The notes: generated from the letters alone by a model not told the origin. A stretch of 64,000 nucleotides of DNA from Epibacterium sp. Ofav1-8 (GCF_022348185.1 NZ_JAKRFD010000002.1:124001-188000); one strand, 5' to 3'; positions 7,497 to 18,454 are shown, counted from the stretch's first letter. Numbers and translations: made by a program.

Positions 7497-8341
7497 TGGC
7501 CTTGGTTCTTCTTGCACTGCTCGTGTGGATCGCTGGCTGGTGGATCAACGCGCGGCTGGCCAATGGACCAAAGGCCAATTCCCGTGCGGTGGGGCTCCTG
7601 GTGCCTGCGATCTTTGGCGTGACGATCCTCATCGTCTGGGAACTGCTGGTGCGTGGCCTTGAGGTGCCTCTGGTGATCCTGCCCGCGCCTTCGCTGATCG
7701 CAGAGCGGTTTGCCTCCAGCCTGCCGATCCTTTGGGCTGATTTCAGTCAGACCATTCTGAAGGGCGCGCTTGGCGGCTATGTCATTGGCTGCGGTGCGGC
7801 GTTCCTGACCGCCATCCTTGTGGATCGCAGCGATTTCCTGCGGCGGGGGCTGCTGCCGGTCGGGAACTTTGTCGCCGCACTGCCCATCGTTGGCACCGCG
7901 CCGATCCTCGTGATGTGGTTCGGTTTTGACTGGCAATCCAAGGCTGCAGTGGTCGTGGTGATGGTGTTCTTTCCGATGCTGGTGAACACGGTGGCGGGTT
8001 TGCGTGAAACCGATCAGATGCAGCGCGACCTGATGCGCACCTATGCGGCCTCCTATTGGCAGAGCCTGTTCAAGCTGCGCCTGCCAGCCGCGCTGCCTTT
8101 CGTGTTCAACGGGCTCAAGATCTCCACCACGCTTGCGCTGATCGGTGCGATCGTGGCCGAGTTCTTTGGCTCTCCGACCGTCGGGATGGGATTTCGCATC
8201 TCCACCTCGGTGGGGCAGTTGGCCCTCGATATGGTCTGGGCCGAAATTGTGGTCGCAGCACTTGCCGGATCGCTCTTTTACGGTCTGATGGCGCTTTTGG
8301 AGAAAACGCTGACCTTCTGGCACCCGTCACAACGGGGCTGA
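7496..8341 (+). CDS. ABC importer permease, second subunit
   Basis: A 281-residue BPD_transp_1 permease with about six membrane segments. The first, LVLLALLVWIAGWWI, follows the start directly. The EAA-type loop is TYAASYWQSLFKLRLPAALPF. I choose ATG 7496 because AGGGGAGG lies 7 bases upstream; an upstream ATG at 7466 lacks a good site. Two different permeases suggest a heterodimeric channel with the neighbouring ATPase and periplasmic binding protein. Confidence 0.9.
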   Translation: MALVLLALLVWIAGWWINARLANGPKANSRAVGLLVPAIFGVTILIVWELLVRGLEVPLVILPAPSLIAERFASSLPILWADFSQTILKGALGGYVIGCGAAFLTAILVDRSDFLRRGLLPVGNFVAALPIVGTAPILVMWFGFDWQSKAAVVVVMVFFPMLVNTVAGLRETDQMQRDLMRTYAASYWQSLFKLRLPAALPFVFNGLKISTTLALIGAIVAEFFGSPTVGMGFRISTSVGQLALDMVWAEIVVAALAGSLFYGLMALLEKTLTFWHPSQRG

Positions 8342-8542
8342 CACAACCTGCGCCTCCGCATTTTGCGGGTGCGCTTCATCCTTTGGGTGCAACGCCTTGA
8401 ACAGAGGGATAAATCCCCGCCTTGGCCTGTGCTCAATATATGCGCGAGGACGCCGTTTCGACCGTCAATAAGAAGCAAAACTTTTGCGTGTCGAGATGAG
8501 CCTGCGCATGATTTCATCATAATCAACAGGGAGTTCGAACTG

Positions 8543-9529
8543 ATGAAAAACGTGCTAACAGCCGCCGCCATGGCACTGATGGCAACCTCCGCCGCACAGG
8601 CTGCGGATGAGGTCAAACTGCAATTGAAATGGGTCACACAGGCGCAGTTTGCGGGCTATTACGTGGCGCTCGACAAAGGGTTCTACGAGGAAGAAGACCT
8701 CGATGTGACCATCCTGCCCGGTGGCCCCGACATTGCGCCGACACAGGTGATTGCGGGCGGTGGCGCGGATGTCACCGTGGAGTGGATGCCCGCGGCCCTC
8801 GCGGCGCGCGAAAAGGGCCTGCCTCTGGTCAATATCGCGCAACCGTTCAAATCCTCGGGCATGATGCTGACCTGCTGGAAAGACACCGGAATTTCCGAGC
8901 CTGCGGATCTGGCGGATCGCACGCTGGGGGTTTGGTTCTTCGGCAATGAGTTCCCCTTCATGAGCTGGATGGGCAAGCTTGGGATTTCCACCGAAGGCAA
9001 AGGCCCCGAGGGGGTGGAGGTGCTGAAACAGGGGTTCAACGTCGATCCACTGTTGCAGCGGCAGGCCGATTGCATTTCCACCATGACCTACAATGAATAT
9101 TGGCAGGTGATTGATGCGGGCGTGTCGGCGGATGAGCTGGTGACCTTCAAATACGAGGACCAAGGCGTCGCAACGCTTGAGGATGGGCTCTATGTGCTCG
9201 AAGAAAACCTGTCTGACGAGGCCTTTGTCGACAAGATGGAGCGTTTTGTGCGCGCCTCGATGAAGGGCTGGAAATACGCGGAATCCAACCCGGATGAGGC
9301 GGCGGAAATCGTGCTCGACAATGATGCCTCTGGTGCGCAGACCGAAACCCACCAGAAACGCATGATGGGCGAAATCGCCAAACTCACGGCGGGCAGCAAT
9401 GGTGCGCTGGATGAAGCGGATTATCAGCGCACGGTTGAGACTTTGCTGTCGGGGGGATCCGATCCGGTCATCACCAAACAGCCGGAGGGCGCTTGGACCC
9501 ATGCCATCACCGATGCGGCGCTGAAGTAA
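8543..9529 (+). CDS. ABC importer substrate-binding protein, NMT1/THI5-like
   Basis: A 328-residue periplasmic protein with a signal peptide (MKNVLTAAAMALMATSAAQA, cleavage before ADEV). The mature start VKLQLKWVTQAQFAGYYVAL, followed by KGFYEEEDLDVTILPGGP, is the hallmark of the NMT1/THI5-like domain. Members bind the pyrimidine part of thiamine or its breakdown products and related small molecules. Beside a pyrimidine catabolic operon the likely ligands are uracil, thymine or dihydropyrimidines; this is inference. ATG 8543 has AGGGAG 10 bases upstream and begins a proper signal peptide. The 200-base gap before it may hold its own promoter, giving more binding protein than membrane subunits. 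Confidence 0.9.
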   Translation: MKNVLTAAAMALMATSAAQAADEVKLQLKWVTQAQFAGYYVALDKGFYEEEDLDVTILPGGPDIAPTQVIAGGGADVTVEWMPAALAAREKGLPLVNIAQPFKSSGMMLTCWKDTGISEPADLADRTLGVWFFGNEFPFMSWMGKLGISTEGKGPEGVEVLKQGFNVDPLLQRQADCISTMTYNEYWQVIDAGVSADELVTFKYEDQGVATLEDGLYVLEENLSDEAFVDKMERFVRASMKGWKYAESNPDEAAEIVLDNDASGAQTETHQKRMMGEIAKLTAGSNGALDEADYQRTVETLLSGGSDPVITKQPEGAWTHAITDAALK

Positions 9530-9576
9530 TCGGGGCTTGCCCCCGCTTTCAGGCGTGGGGCAGTAAATCTACCAAT

Positions 9577-9612
9577 AAGCCCATCCGCAACGCGGGTGGG
9601 CTTCGTCAATTT
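9577..9612 (+). terminator. Terminator after the ABC importer operon
   Basis: AAGCCCA plus CCGC pair with GCGG plus TGGGCTT (arms 9577-9588 and 9592-9603, one G-T pair, AAC loop), followed by CGTCAATTTT. It ends the pyrimidine transporter transcript. Confidence 0.7.
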
Positions 9613-9701
9613 TAAGAAAAAGTAACCGACTGTTAAGGATGTAGGCGCTTTCGTTGAAGTGTTCGGGGGATCTGCTGCCCCTGGTGAACCGGGGGAATAG
9701 G

Positions 9702-10409
9702 ATGTCCCATTTAACGAGTTGCCTGTATTATTGTGGAGCGGCTGACCCCGATGCGGGCCGCCGCTCCGCGCCTTTGGAACGCGCGTGTCTGGAGGCGCGA
9801 TTGCGCCAGCAGATGGGGGACGGTCCCCAGGCGCTGGTGTTGTATTTTAACCTCCCGCTGACCGAACAGCCGCCATTGTACCGACGGGGCCGCTATACGG
9901 TCAGCCATCTGTCGACCTGCAATCGATGTTGCCTGAACACCGAAGACCTGCTTGGGATGCTGGCGCATGGGTTTCAGCGCGTGTTTGTCGAGCTGTCGCC
10001 CGACATCCGCGTGATCCATCACCAGATCCGCCTGGTGGAGGAGGTCGCGGCGTGTCCGGGGCTCAATGGCTCCGTGGTGCTGTTCCATTCGGACAGTGCG
10101 CTGCGGGTGCTGCTGGAGGAGGGCGACGCAAGGCCCTCGGAGCTTGGTGGCGGGGCGCTGCTGCAGCTGGGGCAGGCGTCACGGTGAAACCGGGGTGCGG
10201 CGCAGGGCTGCGTGACCATTTCGGACGGGTGCACGCTGTGCGGTCAATGCGCATGGGCCTGTCCAACCGGCGCCATCCATCTGGGCAGTGACGGGGCGTC
10301 GCTGGAAATTCGCGATTCTCAATGTTCGGGATGCGGTCTGTGCGCCTCTGCATGCCCGGAGCAGGTGCTGGCAATTCAGCCGCTGGCCCCGGTGCGGCGA
10401 CGGGCCTGA
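9702..10409 (+). pseudogene. Iron-sulfur protein interrupted by an in-frame TGA
   Basis: From ATG 9702 (GGGGGAAT upstream) an open frame runs 161 residues to TGA 10185-10187. The same frame continues without further stops to 10409 and contains two [4Fe-4S] motifs, CTLCGQCAWACP and CSGCGLCASACP. The first part has a cysteine pair (CNRCC) and MLAHGFQRVFVELSPD, reminiscent of the C-terminal region of larger ferredoxin-like proteins found near formate dehydrogenases in this group; that comparison is from memory. A GTG at 10212 could start a separate 65-residue ferredoxin, but it has a weak ribosome-binding site. A nonsense mutation, two adjacent genes, or readthrough all fit. A selenocysteine role is unlikely given the residue context. 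Confidence 0.5.
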
Positions 10410-10482
10410 CCAACGCCAAGGAAAGCGAGGGGCGGGGCACCAGCGTGTGGCAGCGGGGCCTCTGTCGCGGCGGTGGGGTTGG

Positions 10483-10983
10483 CTAGCGCGAGAACCGGCC
10501 GTATTGCCCCTGATGGAAAACCAGACCGGCACCGAGGTCGCCTCGCTGCGTAACGCGCAGGACCTCACCGACCAAAATCGTGTGATCGCCGCCGGGATGC
10601 GCTGCATGGTGGCCGCAATCCAGCCGGACCAGTGCCTGTTCCAATGCGGGCGTGCCCTCGGCATTGGCGGACCAGGCATGGGTGTCAAACACCTCGCCAT
10701 TGCGGGCAAAATGCAGCGCGGTTTCCATATCCTGTTCGGCCATGACGTGGATCGAGAAATGCGACGCCCCCACAAAGGGATCGTGCCGCTTGGACTGCAC
10801 CGCGGGGCACCACAGCACCAGCGGCGGCTCCAGCGACACCGAGGTGAAGCTATTTGCCGTAATGGCAAGCGGACCGCGCGGGCTTTGGGTTGTGACCACG
10901 ACGACGCCGGTGGCGAAACAGCCCAATGCGGCGCGCATCTCGGCTTGGGTTTCGGGGCCGGGAACAAAGCTCGTCTGGGTCAT
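10483..10983 (-). CDS. Flavin reductase family protein
   Basis: A 166-residue flavin-reductase-like domain protein. MRAALGCFATGVVVVTT, then ITANSFTSVSLEPPLVLWC and HFSIHVMAEQD, are family landmarks of NAD(P)H:flavin oxidoreductases that supply reduced FMN or FAD to two-component monooxygenases. No monooxygenase gene is adjacent, so the partner is unknown. I start at MTQTSF; the open frame extends 29 codons further upstream without family-like sequence. It runs in the same direction as acs-adk but is separated from them by a strong terminator. Confidence 0.85.
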   Translation of the reverse strand: MTQTSFVPGPETQAEMRAALGCFATGVVVVTTQSPRGPLAITANSFTSVSLEPPLVLWCPAVQSKRHDPFVGASHFSIHVMAEQDMETALHFARNGEVFDTHAWSANAEGTPALEQALVRLDCGHHAAHPGGDHTILVGEVLRVTQRGDLGAGLVFHQGQYGRFSR

Positions 10984-11078
10984 GCGTGGTGAAATCCGTC
11001 TGTGGTGGTTGAGGCCCTGCGGCCCCGACGTCGGCCACGCCCTTATTTCAACGACTGGCACAAGATGCAAAAGAAATC

Positions 11079-11110
11079 AAAACAGCCCCTGGCGCACCAG
11101 GGGCTGTTTC
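11079..11110 (-). terminator. Terminator after acs-adk
   Basis: AAACAGCCCCTGG (11080-11092) and CCAGGGGCTGTTT (11097-11109) form a perfect 13-bp stem with a 4-base loop. Read on the minus strand it is followed by TGATTTCTTTT, so it closes the acs-adk transcript. Confidence 0.85.
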
Positions 11111-11131
11111 GGAGCATGGCCCGTGCCGGGA

Positions 11132-11820
11132 TCAGCTGATCACCGATTGCACCACTTTGGACATATCATTGGCGACCTGTTCGATGGCCGCCATGGCATC
11201 CACCGAGGTCAGAACCCCGGCATCGGCGTAATAGGCGATCAGCGGCGCGGTTTGCGCGTGATAGGCCTCCAGCCGGCTGGCGACGGTTTCGGCGCGATCA
11301 TCGGCGCGGCGGGTCAATTCGGTCCCGCCGCATTTGGCGCAGCTGCCGTCTGCCAGCGGTGGCTTGAAGGTGTCGTGATAGCCTTCGCCGCAGTTTGCAC
11401 AGGTGGAGCGACCGGAAATCCGCTCGACCATGGCGCCGTCATCGACCTTCAGGCTGATCGCAGCGTTGATGCGCTGGCCGGTGGAGGCGAGCAGATCGTC
11501 AAGCGCCTTGGCCTGCACCGTGGTGCGCGGAAAACCGTCGAGGATCACGCCGTTCTGGCAATCTTCCTCTGCGAGACGGTCATTCAGGATCGCGATCACT
11601 ATGTCGTCCGACACCAGGCCGCCTGCGTCCATCACGGCCTTGGCCTGTTTGCCGGCCGGGGTTCCCGCCGCAACCGCAGCGCGCAGCAGATCTCCGGTGG
11701 AGAGCTGCACAAGGCCGAACTTGTCCTGCAGCATCCGCGCCTGGGTGCCCTTGCCAGCGCCGGGCGGCCCCAGCAGGATCAATACGGCCGGGCGTGTCAT
11801 CACATCTACACTCATGCTGG

Positions 11821-11824
<4 letters not shown>
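11132..11824 (-). CDS. adk: Adenylate kinase (Zn-lid, long form)
   Basis: A 230-residue adenylate kinase converting AMP plus ATP to two ADP. Walker A is GPPGAGKGT, the NMP-binding part follows with [11 protein letters not shown], and DGFPRT is intact. The lid has four zinc-type cysteines ([10 protein letters not shown] and CAKCGG). The ATG overlaps the stop of acs as ATGA, and AAGGG near the end of acs serves as its ribosome-binding site. Acetyl-CoA synthetase releases AMP, so this kinase can recycle it at the site of production. Genomes of this group usually carry another adk in the ribosomal-protein region, so this may be a second copy. The start could be a few codons later (MSVDV or MTRPA). 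Confidence 0.92.
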
Positions 11825-13779
<1,955 letters not shown>

Positions 13780-14101
13780 GGACTGTCCTCCCTCCAATAA
13801 TCTCTTGCGCGTGATCTCCACATGGAAGCGCGCGCAGAGTCAAATGTTCTCCAACCTCAGCGGTGATAATAAGCAAAGTTGAAAAGATGTGAATAAACAT
13901 CGGGAAAAGAACGGCTTGCTTGTAAATCAATTTCCGACATGAAGCGCGGTATTGTAAATTTATGGGTGAAATTGACGAATTTTACGCAAGAAGACAGCGG
14001 TTTTACTGTCAATTTCACATGCCGAGGCTTTGGACGCGTTGTTGGCGGCCGGCGGCGCCTGTGTCCGCCTCAGTCGGGTGCGACGATTCCGCGCGCGGGG
14101 G
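13780..14101. other. Intergenic region with the acs promoter
   Basis: The 322 bases between acs and the upstream MBL gene include an AT-rich stretch (about 13830-14020), unlike the surrounding coding DNA. I see no convincing gene. It contains the inverted repeat reported separately and should hold the acs-adk promoter. Confidence 0.5.
13966..14018. promoter_or_regulatory. 11-bp inverted repeat upstream of acs
   Basis: GTGAAATTGAC (13966-13976) is perfectly inverted as GTCAATTTCAC (14008-14018), 31 bases apart, in the AT-rich region about 190 bases upstream of acs. The spacing of 42 bases from arm to arm (four helical turns) suits a regulator that loops DNA or binds as two dimers. The regulator is unknown. 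Confidence 0.45.
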
Positions 14102-14986
14102 TCACAGACGGTTTACGGGCACTTTCAGCATCGGACGTCCGTCCTCATCGGTGGGGACCTCGCCTGCGCGCATGTTGACCTGAAGCGAGGGGAGGATCAG
14201 TTTGGGCATGGCCAGCTGCGCGTCGCGTTCGGTGCGAAAGCGGATGAACTCGGCGCGGGTTTTGCCGCCGCCCACATGGATATTATGCGCCTTTTCCTCT
14301 CCGACGGTTGTTTCCCACCGGATGTCGCGGCCGTTGGGGCCGTAGTCGTGGCACATGAACAGCCGCATGTCGTCGGGCAGGCTGAGGACCTTTTGGATCG
14401 AATCATAGAGCTGCCCCGCATTGCCGCCCGGGAAATCCGCGCGCGCAGACCCGCCGTCGGGCATGAACAGCGTGTCCCCGACAAAAGCCGCGTTGCCGAT
14501 GACATGCACCATGCAGGCGGGCGTGTGGCCCGGCGTGGAGAGGGTAAAACAGCGAATGTCGCCCAGCATATAGCTGTCGCCATCTTCAAACAGCCGGTCA
14601 AACTGACTGCCGTCGCGCTGGAACCGCGTCCCCTCGTTGAAGATCTTGCCAAAGGTTTCCTGCACTTCCATGATCCGGGCGCCAATCCCGATCTTGCCGC
14701 CCAGTTGTTCCTGGATATAGGGCGCGGCGCTCAGGTGATCGGCATGCACATGTGTCTCGATGATCCATTCAAGGCGCAGATTGCGGTCCTTGATACGGGC
14801 AATGATCTCATCCGCGTGTCCGTGGGTGATCCGCCCGGCCGCATAATCGATGTCCATGACGCTGTCGATCACCGCCGCGATACCGGTGGCGGGATCACTG
14901 ACAATATAGCTGATGGTATGTGTGGCCGGATCGAAGAAGCCTTCGACGTCGGGGTGCGTGTCCAGCGCGACGGAGGGGGTGGTCAT
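14102..14986 (-). CDS. MBL-fold metallo-hydrolase, ETHE1-like persulfide dioxygenase
   Basis: A 294-residue metallo-beta-lactamase-fold protein. The metal motif is THVHADHL, followed by TPGHTPACMVH and FVGDTLF, with a later histidine in FMCHDYGP. This arrangement is typical of ETHE1/Blh-type sulfur dioxygenases, which oxidise glutathione persulfide to sulfite; a glyoxalase-II-like esterase is the alternative. I start at MTTPSV, which has AAGGAG 7 bases upstream. No other sulfur-oxidation gene is adjacent, although acs lies downstream on the same strand. Confidence 0.85.
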   Translation of the reverse strand: MTTPSVALDTHPDVEGFFDPATHTISYIVSDPATGIAAVIDSVMDIDYAAGRITHGHADEIIARIKDRNLRLEWIIETHVHADHLSAAPYIQEQLGGKIGIGARIMEVQETFGKIFNEGTRFQRDGSQFDRLFEDGDSYMLGDIRCFTLSTPGHTPACMVHVIGNAAFVGDTLFMPDGGSARADFPGGNAGQLYDSIQKVLSLPDDMRLFMCHDYGPNGRDIRWETTVGEEKAHNIHVGGGKTRAEFIRFRTERDAQLAMPKLILPSLQVNMRAGEVPTDEDGRPMLKVPVNRL

Positions 14987-15081
14987 GCTCTCTCTCCTTG
15001 TTGCAGGCATGAGTGCAGTCTATCCCATGTTGCAGACCTTCGGGCAACGCCGTGCGGCGTCGCAGGTCACGCTGTGCGCGG

Positions 15082-17631
15082 TCACGCGCATGCGCCGAGT
15101 TGCGAGCCGGACCGCAACAGCCGCCGCAGCTGTCCGGAGCGCAATTCGGGGCGGGCGAGGGGGCCATAGAGTGCGCGGCTGGCCTGTCGGGCGATGTCCG
15201 GATGCACCTGTGCCAGCGCCTGCAATTGCGGCATGACCCGCAGCAGATCCGATCTTGCCTGTGCGCACAGGCCCGGCAGCGACCAGGGGCCGGGATAAAA
15301 GCTCTCTGTCGCGATGCCGTCGGCAAAGATCACCTGATGGCGTGCCAGAAGAACGTGGACATAGGTGATGCCGCGGGGTGGGCAGTCGGCGAATGCCTGG
15401 TCGGGCGCATGGCGCAGCAGCTGATTGGCGCGCAGGAAGCAGGCCTCCGGCCCGCCGCCGAGCGGGACGCGCCCCGGGCCAGTTGACAACAGCAGCCGGT
15501 GCTGGCGCGACACAGTGATCGGAGCCGGCAACCCGAGGACACCGCCCGCCCGGAGGGTCACCGGCCACAGGCGCGGATCGTCGCGAAGCCGGGCCGGGGA
15601 GAGGACGGTCTGCCCCACCCACAGAACCGGTTGCGGCCCCGCATCCGCGGTGGGCAGCATGTCGCCCGGTTTCAGCGCCTCGACAGGACGTGGCCCCAGC
15701 GTGGTGTCGATCAATGTGCCGGCAGTGAAACAGGGGATGCCAGCGGCATAGAGATTGGCGTGCCCGGTCATCATTGCCGGTGTGATGCCGCCGCCGAGCA
15801 CCAGTTCCTCTCCCCCCGGGAAGGTCAGCAGCGCATTGCCCGCGCCATCGTCGCTGACCACCACATCACGGGTTGTCACCGCACCACCGGGACCGCTGCC
15901 GCCGGTCAGATCCGATACGTCGATCTGATCGTTGAAGACCCCGTCGACATCATCGTCACTGGTGTCAAAGTCGCTGATGGTGTCGCGCCCGCCGCTGGTT
16001 GTCAGGACAAACAGATCGTCGCCGTCGTTGCCAGTCAGGCTATCGTCGCCCAACCCGCCAATCAGTGTGTCGTTGGTGGTGGAGCCCTGCAGCGTATCGT
16101 CGCCATCCCCTGCGGACAGGAGAACACTGCTGCCAGAGGCGCTTGCATCGACCGAGTCGGACTGGCTGGTCAGGGTCATCTCTTCGATGTTTTCAAAGGT
16201 CAGCGTGTCCTGCCCATCGCTCAGGCTGCCGGAGCCGCTGCCGCTGAACGTCGCGGTGATGCCGCTGGTCAGGCCTGATGCGTCAATCTGGTCGCCGCTG
16301 CCATCGCCACCATCGATACTGTCGCTGCCGAACTGATCCTCCAGCACAAAGGTGTCATCCCCGGCGCCGCCCAGGAGTGTGTCATCGTCGCTCTGGGTGG
16401 TGACCGGCGCTTCGGTGGTGAAAATCGCACTGGCCGAGATCGGCGGGCTGGAATCGTGGTAAATGCCGAAATGTTGTTGGTTCCCATTGGCATAGGTGAT
16501 GGTAATGCTGGCATAGCCGTTGGAATCGCTGATCGATATCCCGGCGTAATCCTCTGGCAGAACGATCCTGTCGACGCCGACATCGAAGTCCCCGATCGTG
16601 AGCGTGCCGGTGTCATTGGTGGTCGCGACCACCACATAATCTGCCACGCCATCGCCCGCGTCCGCAACCGAGGGCGTATAGTTCATGCGGATGGTGGCGC
16701 TGCTGCCCGGCGCCGCGGTCCAGCGATAGAAATCCTGCCCGCTGGTGCCGTGTAGATCATCGCCGTTGTCGACATCTGTATAGACAGGTGCGCCGGCATT
16801 CCCGTGTGAGCCGCTCAGGATGATATCGTCGCCCGCGCCGCCGGCGATGGTGTCGTCGCCGGTGTCGCCATCGATCGTGTCGTCTCCGTCACCGCCGTCG
16901 ATGTAGTCGTCGGTCGTGGTGATCTCCTGGCCTTCGGCATCGGTATAGCCCAGAGCCATGCTGTCCGCACCGGCTGTCCCGTCGACGACGATCGCATCGG
17001 GCAGACCGTTGACAACCGTCATCGAATAGGTGCCGTCGGGGTCGCCGCCGTCGAAATCGTTGGTTTCGTAGGTGGTGAGCACGGCCCCGTCGCCGGAGCC
17101 TTCCAGTTCGTAGACATGTCCATCACCGTCGGTCACCCCGGTGGTGGCATCGCCGACGTAGCCATCGCTGAACTGGATGTCTTCGTAGATGAAGTCGATG
17201 TCGAAGTTGCCACCTCCGGTATCGGTCAACACCAGCTGAAAGGAGTTGTTGCCGCTGCCGTTGTAGGGCGCAACATCGAGCCAGGTCACGGTGAACGTGC
17301 CGGCCGCAGGGTCGAGGTCCCAGTAGATATCCCCGCCGTTGCCGATATGGATGTCGGTCCAGAAGGGAACGATCGCCGGGGTGTCATATCCCGCCAACCC
17401 CTGGGGGTCATAGGCGATCTCTTCAGTTCCGAAGGTCAGCAGGCCGTTGCTGTTGATATAAAGCCCGGTGTAGTTGGTGCCGAAGAAATTTATTCCGCTG
17501 CCACCAAACACGGACGTCACGTCGACATAGACGCTGCCGTCGTCGAGGTCCCCGATGTCCGGGCCCGTGGTCTTGAAGCTGTTCTCGCCATAGCCTGAGC
17601 TGCCGCCCAAGCCGGAGTTCATCGTCGCCAT
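15082..17631 (-). CDS. Secreted NIDO / RTX / Hint-domain protein
   Basis: An 849-residue, very acidic protein without a Sec signal peptide, as expected for type I secretion. The N-terminal third resembles a nidogen-like (NIDO) adhesion domain (GLYINSNGLLTFG, IVPFWTDIHIGNGGDIYW). RTX calcium-binding nonapeptides follow in two blocks (GGDGDDTIDGDTGDD near residue 255; GGAGDDTF and GGLGDDSL nearer 430-560). The C-terminus begins with CFTAGTLIDTTLGPRPVEAL, a Hint-type domain of the kind that follows RTX repeats in many Rhodobacterales proteins. The start MATMNSG is preferred to an ATG 12 codons upstream. No type I secretion genes are adjacent. Adhesion or biofilm is a guess from the domains. Confidence 0.85.
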   Translation of the reverse strand: MATMNSGLGGSSGYGENSFKTTGPDIGDLDDGSVYVDVTSVFGGSGINFFGTNYTGLYINSNGLLTFGTEEIAYDPQGLAGYDTPAIVPFWTDIHIGNGGDIYWDLDPAAGTFTVTWLDVAPYNGSGNNSFQLVLTDTGGGNFDIDFIYEDIQFSDGYVGDATTGVTDGDGHVYELEGSGDGAVLTTYETNDFDGGDPDGTYSMTVVNGLPDAIVVDGTAGADSMALGYTDAEGQEITTTDDYIDGGDGDDTIDGDTGDDTIAGGAGDDIILSGSHGNAGAPVYTDVDNGDDLHGTSGQDFYRWTAAPGSSATIRMNYTPSVADAGDGVADYVVVATTNDTGTLTIGDFDVGVDRIVLPEDYAGISISDSNGYASITITYANGNQQHFGIYHDSSPPISASAIFTTEAPVTTQSDDDTLLGGAGDDTFVLEDQFGSDSIDGGDGSGDQIDASGLTSGITATFSGSGSGSLSDGQDTLTFENIEEMTLTSQSDSVDASASGSSVLLSAGDGDDTLQGSTTNDTLIGGLGDDSLTGNDGDDLFVLTTSGGRDTISDFDTSDDDVDGVFNDQIDVSDLTGGSGPGGAVTTRDVVVSDDGAGNALLTFPGGEELVLGGGITPAMMTGHANLYAAGIPCFTAGTLIDTTLGPRPVEALKPGDMLPTADAGPQPVLWVGQTVLSPARLRDDPRLWPVTLRAGGVLGLPAPITVSRQHRLLLSTGPGRVPLGGGPEACFLRANQLLRHAPDQAFADCPPRGITYVHVLLARHQVIFADGIATESFYPGPWSLPGLCAQARSDLLRVMPQLQALAQVHPDIARQASRALYGPLARPELRSGQLRRLLRSGSQLGACA

Positions 17632-17644
17632 AATCACATACCCA

Positions 17645-17661
17645 CCCTGCAGAGTGCAGGG
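17645..17661. repeat. Hairpin over the 5' end of the RTX gene
   Basis: CCCTGCA-GAG-TGCAGGG is a perfect 7-bp stem ending 14 bases before the chosen start codon of the RTX/Hint gene. It covers the leader sequence and part of its possible ribosome-binding site. Confidence 0.4.
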
Positions 17662-17667
17662 GTCCAA

Positions 17668-18454
17668 CTCATCAACACGCCAGCAAGGAGTTGCCGACGG
17701 CTCAAGTCTAACATCATGATATTAACGCAGGTTTGAGATCCCTTCGCGTGTTGGACACATTGCTCGAGCCGTATCGCCCGGGAGGGGGCTCGCGATCATC
17801 TGGCGGGCGGAGCGTTCGGCTGTTTGCACGGCGACTGCGCCACCGGGGGGAAGCCGTCCAGCTCGTGGCATCCGTTCGACAGACCGTGCATCACCGTGTA
17901 CGGCCACCGGTGACGGACCCGGCGCGTTAATGACGCCAGCGCTGGAGGCGTTGCTTCTGTACCAAAGGGGGGGCTGCGGGCTATTGGGTGGTCGCATCGT
18001 GCTGCGTCGCGGTGGCAGCCACCCAGCAATGGTTCGCGACCTCGGAGAGATGCGCAAGGCCCGGGCCGGGCGTCACTCCGTTCGTCGTGCGAGCAACGGT
18101 GACTGTGATCGCAAGGGGCGGCGCGCCAGCGGTCACGAAGGGCCATGCGCCTGGCGACAGGTGGTTTTGAAGTGCGGGACGAAGGCCGGTAAGTCGGGCC
18201 TCTCCGCAAAATATGTCCGCGAAGTCAGACCCGTAGAACCACCCGGGGGAAAGCGCGACAGGGAGGCTTCAGAGCCGCGCGGTCCCTGAACCCCATGCGC
18301 CCGCAGCGCGTCCGGGTTTGTTCACTCCAACGCGCGGTAGCGGTGCGCTGCCATACGCTGCGCTGCCGCCTTTCTGAGGGCGAGGGTGCCGTTCGTTCTG
18401 ACCGGGTGTCGCCCTTTTTTGTCGCCGCTGTTTCATTTGATAGCCGCCTGGGCC
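17668..18454. other. Gene-poor spacer
   Basis: Open frames exist on both strands here, but none reads like a protein: they are rich in Arg, Gly and Pro and have no recognisable domain or good ribosome-binding site. I see no tRNA-like T-loop. It may carry the promoter of the RTX gene and the 3' end of the chemoreceptor transcript, and could be decayed sequence. Confidence 0.4.

Noticed and set aside
10185-10187. TGA as a selenocysteine codon
   Set aside because: The residues around it (ASR-x-NRGAAQGC) do not resemble a selenoprotein redox motif, and no selenocysteine gene is in the window.
17930-18289. 119-codon frame in the spacer before the first chemoreceptor gene
   Set aside because: It has no family-like sequence and no ribosome-binding site, and is rich in Arg and Gly as chance frames are in this GC-rich DNA.
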